Assembly: GCA_030737835.1 (NCBI GenBank)
Contig: CM060849.1
Coordinates: 15,419,216-15,483,215 of the forward strand
Direction: 5' to 3'
Source of the DNA: Acorus gramineus
Taxonomy: Eukaryota; Streptophyta; Magnoliopsida; Acorales; Acoraceae
DNA length: 64,000 bases
The translations under genes and the position numbers were made by a program. Below, one piece after another: positions 62,010 to 64,000 of this stretch. The first letter of the stretch is position 1, and each line of letters opens with the position of its first letter. Under the pieces are notes generated by a model. The model had not been told where the DNA came from, did not search any database, and saw only the letters and a program-made list of their open reading frames with translations.

Positions 62010-62880
62010 CGTCCACGCGTTCACATGCAATCATACACGTATAATTGTGGATAAACTAACATCAACAAATTGCTTGTATCCATGAGAAACAATGATAAGA
62101 TTTTTATTGAGGAATAATACATGTCGTACAAATACAATGAGTTTTCATAGAGAAAATAAATAAAAATTAAAACAATTTATACGGGCATCAAAATGTCTGA
62201 ATACACCAATTTTATCTAGAAGATATGGAGGTCATGCGAACGCACCTCCATGGATCTCTAGTCCCCAAAAGCATTTTTAGTTATTTTTTCTAAAAGAAAT
62301 GTTTTAATAACAAAAAAAAAATGATCAATTTTATTATTTAATATGTAGATAAATGACAAAAGTCATGGAACTCTTACCTAATAATAATAAAATGACGCAT
62401 TCACATGCACTCACACCCGTGTAACAAATTGCTTATATCCGTGAGAAACAATGAGAGGTTTTTATTGAGGAATAATAACTGTTGTACAAGTACAATGAAT
62501 TTTCATATAGAAAATAAATAAAAATAAAATAATTTATGCAATATCCTAAATTAAAATCATTTTTTCGCATCCTTAGAATAACTGCGATATTGGCCATCAA
62601 AATGTCTGAATGCACCAATTTTATCTGTTTGTGTGTGTTGGGAGCCATTGCGTTCAGTGAAACGAGAGACATTTTCAAAACTGTCGTCGAATAAGTGAGA
62701 AAATTAGCATATTCAACACTATCACCGGGCATCAAATGCTCCCCAAACGGACCCTCCCCAAAAGCTTTTTTTTGGTTATTTCTTCTTAAAAGAGATGTTT
62801 TAGTAACAAAAAATTTAATTAGTTTTGTGGCTCAATCTGGATCAATGACAAAAATTATAGCACTCCTACCTAAAAATACT
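62010..62880. repeat. Diverged tandem duplication of about 370-480 bp
   Basis: Unit 1 (about 62010-62395) and unit 2 (about 62396-62880) share, in order, 'caaattgctt.tatcc.tgagaaacaatga', 'tttttattgaggaataata', 'atcaaaatgtctgaat.cacc' and 'ccccaaaagc.ttttt'. Unit 2 has extra sequence around 62545-62600. No genes are involved. Confidence 0.75.
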
Positions 62881-64000
62881 AAAGATGACATATATTCTTG
62901 TGATTGGTCGAATCATCAAATTGTTTTATTTATTTATTTATTTATTTATAGTTAAGATCACCTTCCTCTACTAAACTATGCATCCATGACTTAATTTTAA
63001 ACCGTATTTTGAAGACAAATCTTGCATAATCTTGTCCTGATATCAATTAGAGTGCAGATATATTTAGTTTGTTTTGTAGCCTTGTCTGTAGTTTCATACA
63101 TTATGATAACACAATATATATTGGACTATTATAATGTATGACCAAACAAAAAAAAAATATTTTGTCAAAGAAAGAAAATACCATGTATGGGAAAGTATAT
63201 GATTATTTTATTTAAAAAAAAAATTAAGACATGAATGATACTGCCATTGAGGTTAGACATATCATTTTCAGTTGTAGTCTGGTCCTGAGGAGGATAATTA
63301 CTACAGCCAGTATGAAAAATCACCCATTAATTCTTTATTCTATCTACTATCCATTGAGTATATACAATGTTGAATGTGGATATGGTGTGTATATATGCAC
63401 ACATTTTTTTTTCTTCTAAAGAAAGATTGTTATAATTCATGAATTTTCAAAGTTTTTCTCAATATTCTACGGAAGCTTTTCCTTTTTCATGTTCCATTAT
63501 ATTCTTTATCCACTTTTTTTCATTGACACATAACATTTGAAGAAAATGGATGTCCTTTGCTCTACATCTCCAGAGACACCTGGAACTGCTATTTTGCTTT
63601 AATAAAAGGCCACACTACCAACTTTACAGATGCTTTGCTTATTTTAATGCAATGCACCTACTAAAAGTTAAAAAAGAGGGTGACAGTAAGGTCCACCTCA
63701 CCTATATGGTACATATAAATATTTTGTATGTCACGGGGGGGGCTTTTTTTTTGTGTGTTTATTATAGATTTGTGAAGCTGATTCGATTATAGGTGAAATG
63801 GCCCCAATTTGAGTGAATGAAACAGCTCGAGCAACAGAAACCTGCATTCATTCATACAGAGTAAAGTATTGTCTCCCATTTATGAATGTTCGACAAACAT
63901 GTGCATCAAAATGTCACAAATATTAGCAACCTGAGATGGTACCCCAGATGCAATGCACCCACTAAAAAGTTAAAAAGGAGAGTTTACGTAGTGGGTGAAA

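Larger units (their letters stand above)
54760..64000. other. Gene-poor right flank
   Basis: More than 9 kb with no supportable gene. It contains Tourist-like MITEs, degenerate copies (for example about 56935-57240), AT-rich tracts, a G-quadruplex motif at 61964 and a tandem duplication at 62.0-62.9 kb. The longest reading frame (113 codons, 60113 to 59772) lies inside a MITE and is not a gene. A short repeat 'gcaatgcacc.actaaaa.gttaaaaa' occurs at about 63649 and again at about 63950. Confidence 0.6.

Noticed and set aside
1-64000. CRISPR array, prokaryotic operon or phage-type system
   Set aside because: All genes are intron-containing plant families, and the direct repeats are short tandem duplications without regular spacers.

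Overview
The window is nuclear DNA from a flowering plant, most likely a eudicot. It is AT-rich, its genes have many GT-AG introns, and it holds two plant-specific families: a kinesin-4 of the FRA1/KIN-4A type and a filament-like plant protein (FPP). A Lamiales-like asterid is only a guess from general sequence feel. Nothing prokaryotic, viral, organellar or CRISPR-like was seen.

Four protein-coding genes can be rebuilt exon by exon with every splice phase agreeing. (1) A KIN-4A/FRA1 kinesin lies on the + strand, 5926-22595, with 25 coding exons and 1037 aa. (2) A membrane-anchored SPRY-domain protein lies on the + strand, 37093-38486, with 2 exons and 434 aa. (3) A two-RRM RNA-binding protein lies on the - strand, 45861 to 38879, with 10 exons and 329 aa; it is tail-to-tail with the SPRY gene, 392 bp between stop codons. 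(4) An FPP long coiled-coil protein lies on the - strand, 53909 to 48845, with 5 coding exons and 1030 aa, plus a likely 5'UTR intron. I see no functional link among the four beyond the loose point that FRA1 kinesins and some FPP proteins both act in microtubule-associated vesicle and cell-wall traffic.

Region by region: 1-5.6 kb is a MITE-rich flank. 5.6-23.2 kb is the kinesin, whose introns carry a Mutator-like element with a 9-bp target duplication (intron 3), a 205-bp tandem duplication that copied a splice donor (intron 11) and a Harbinger-type MITE (intron 17). 23.2-37 kb has no recognisable protein gene. It is built around a diverged segmental duplication, about 25.86-29.3 kb and 31.8-35.3 kb, in which both copies keep a TATA box, a leader and one intron position but no shared reading frame. 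Transposons have since landed in it (a solo gypsy-type LTR, two Mutator-like elements, MITEs). 37-46 kb holds the convergent SPRY and RRM genes. 46-48.8 kb holds MITEs and a long TA microsatellite. 48.8-54.8 kb is the FPP gene. 54.8-64 kb is gene-poor, with Harbinger-type MITEs, a G-quadruplex motif and a tandem duplication.

I found no convincing new biological system. The items most worth a second look are the duplicated spliced, non-coding-looking unit, two intron-boundary duplications that created spare splice sites, a 3'UTR intron about 91 nt after the kinesin stop, and a MITE that abuts the TATA box of the RRM gene.
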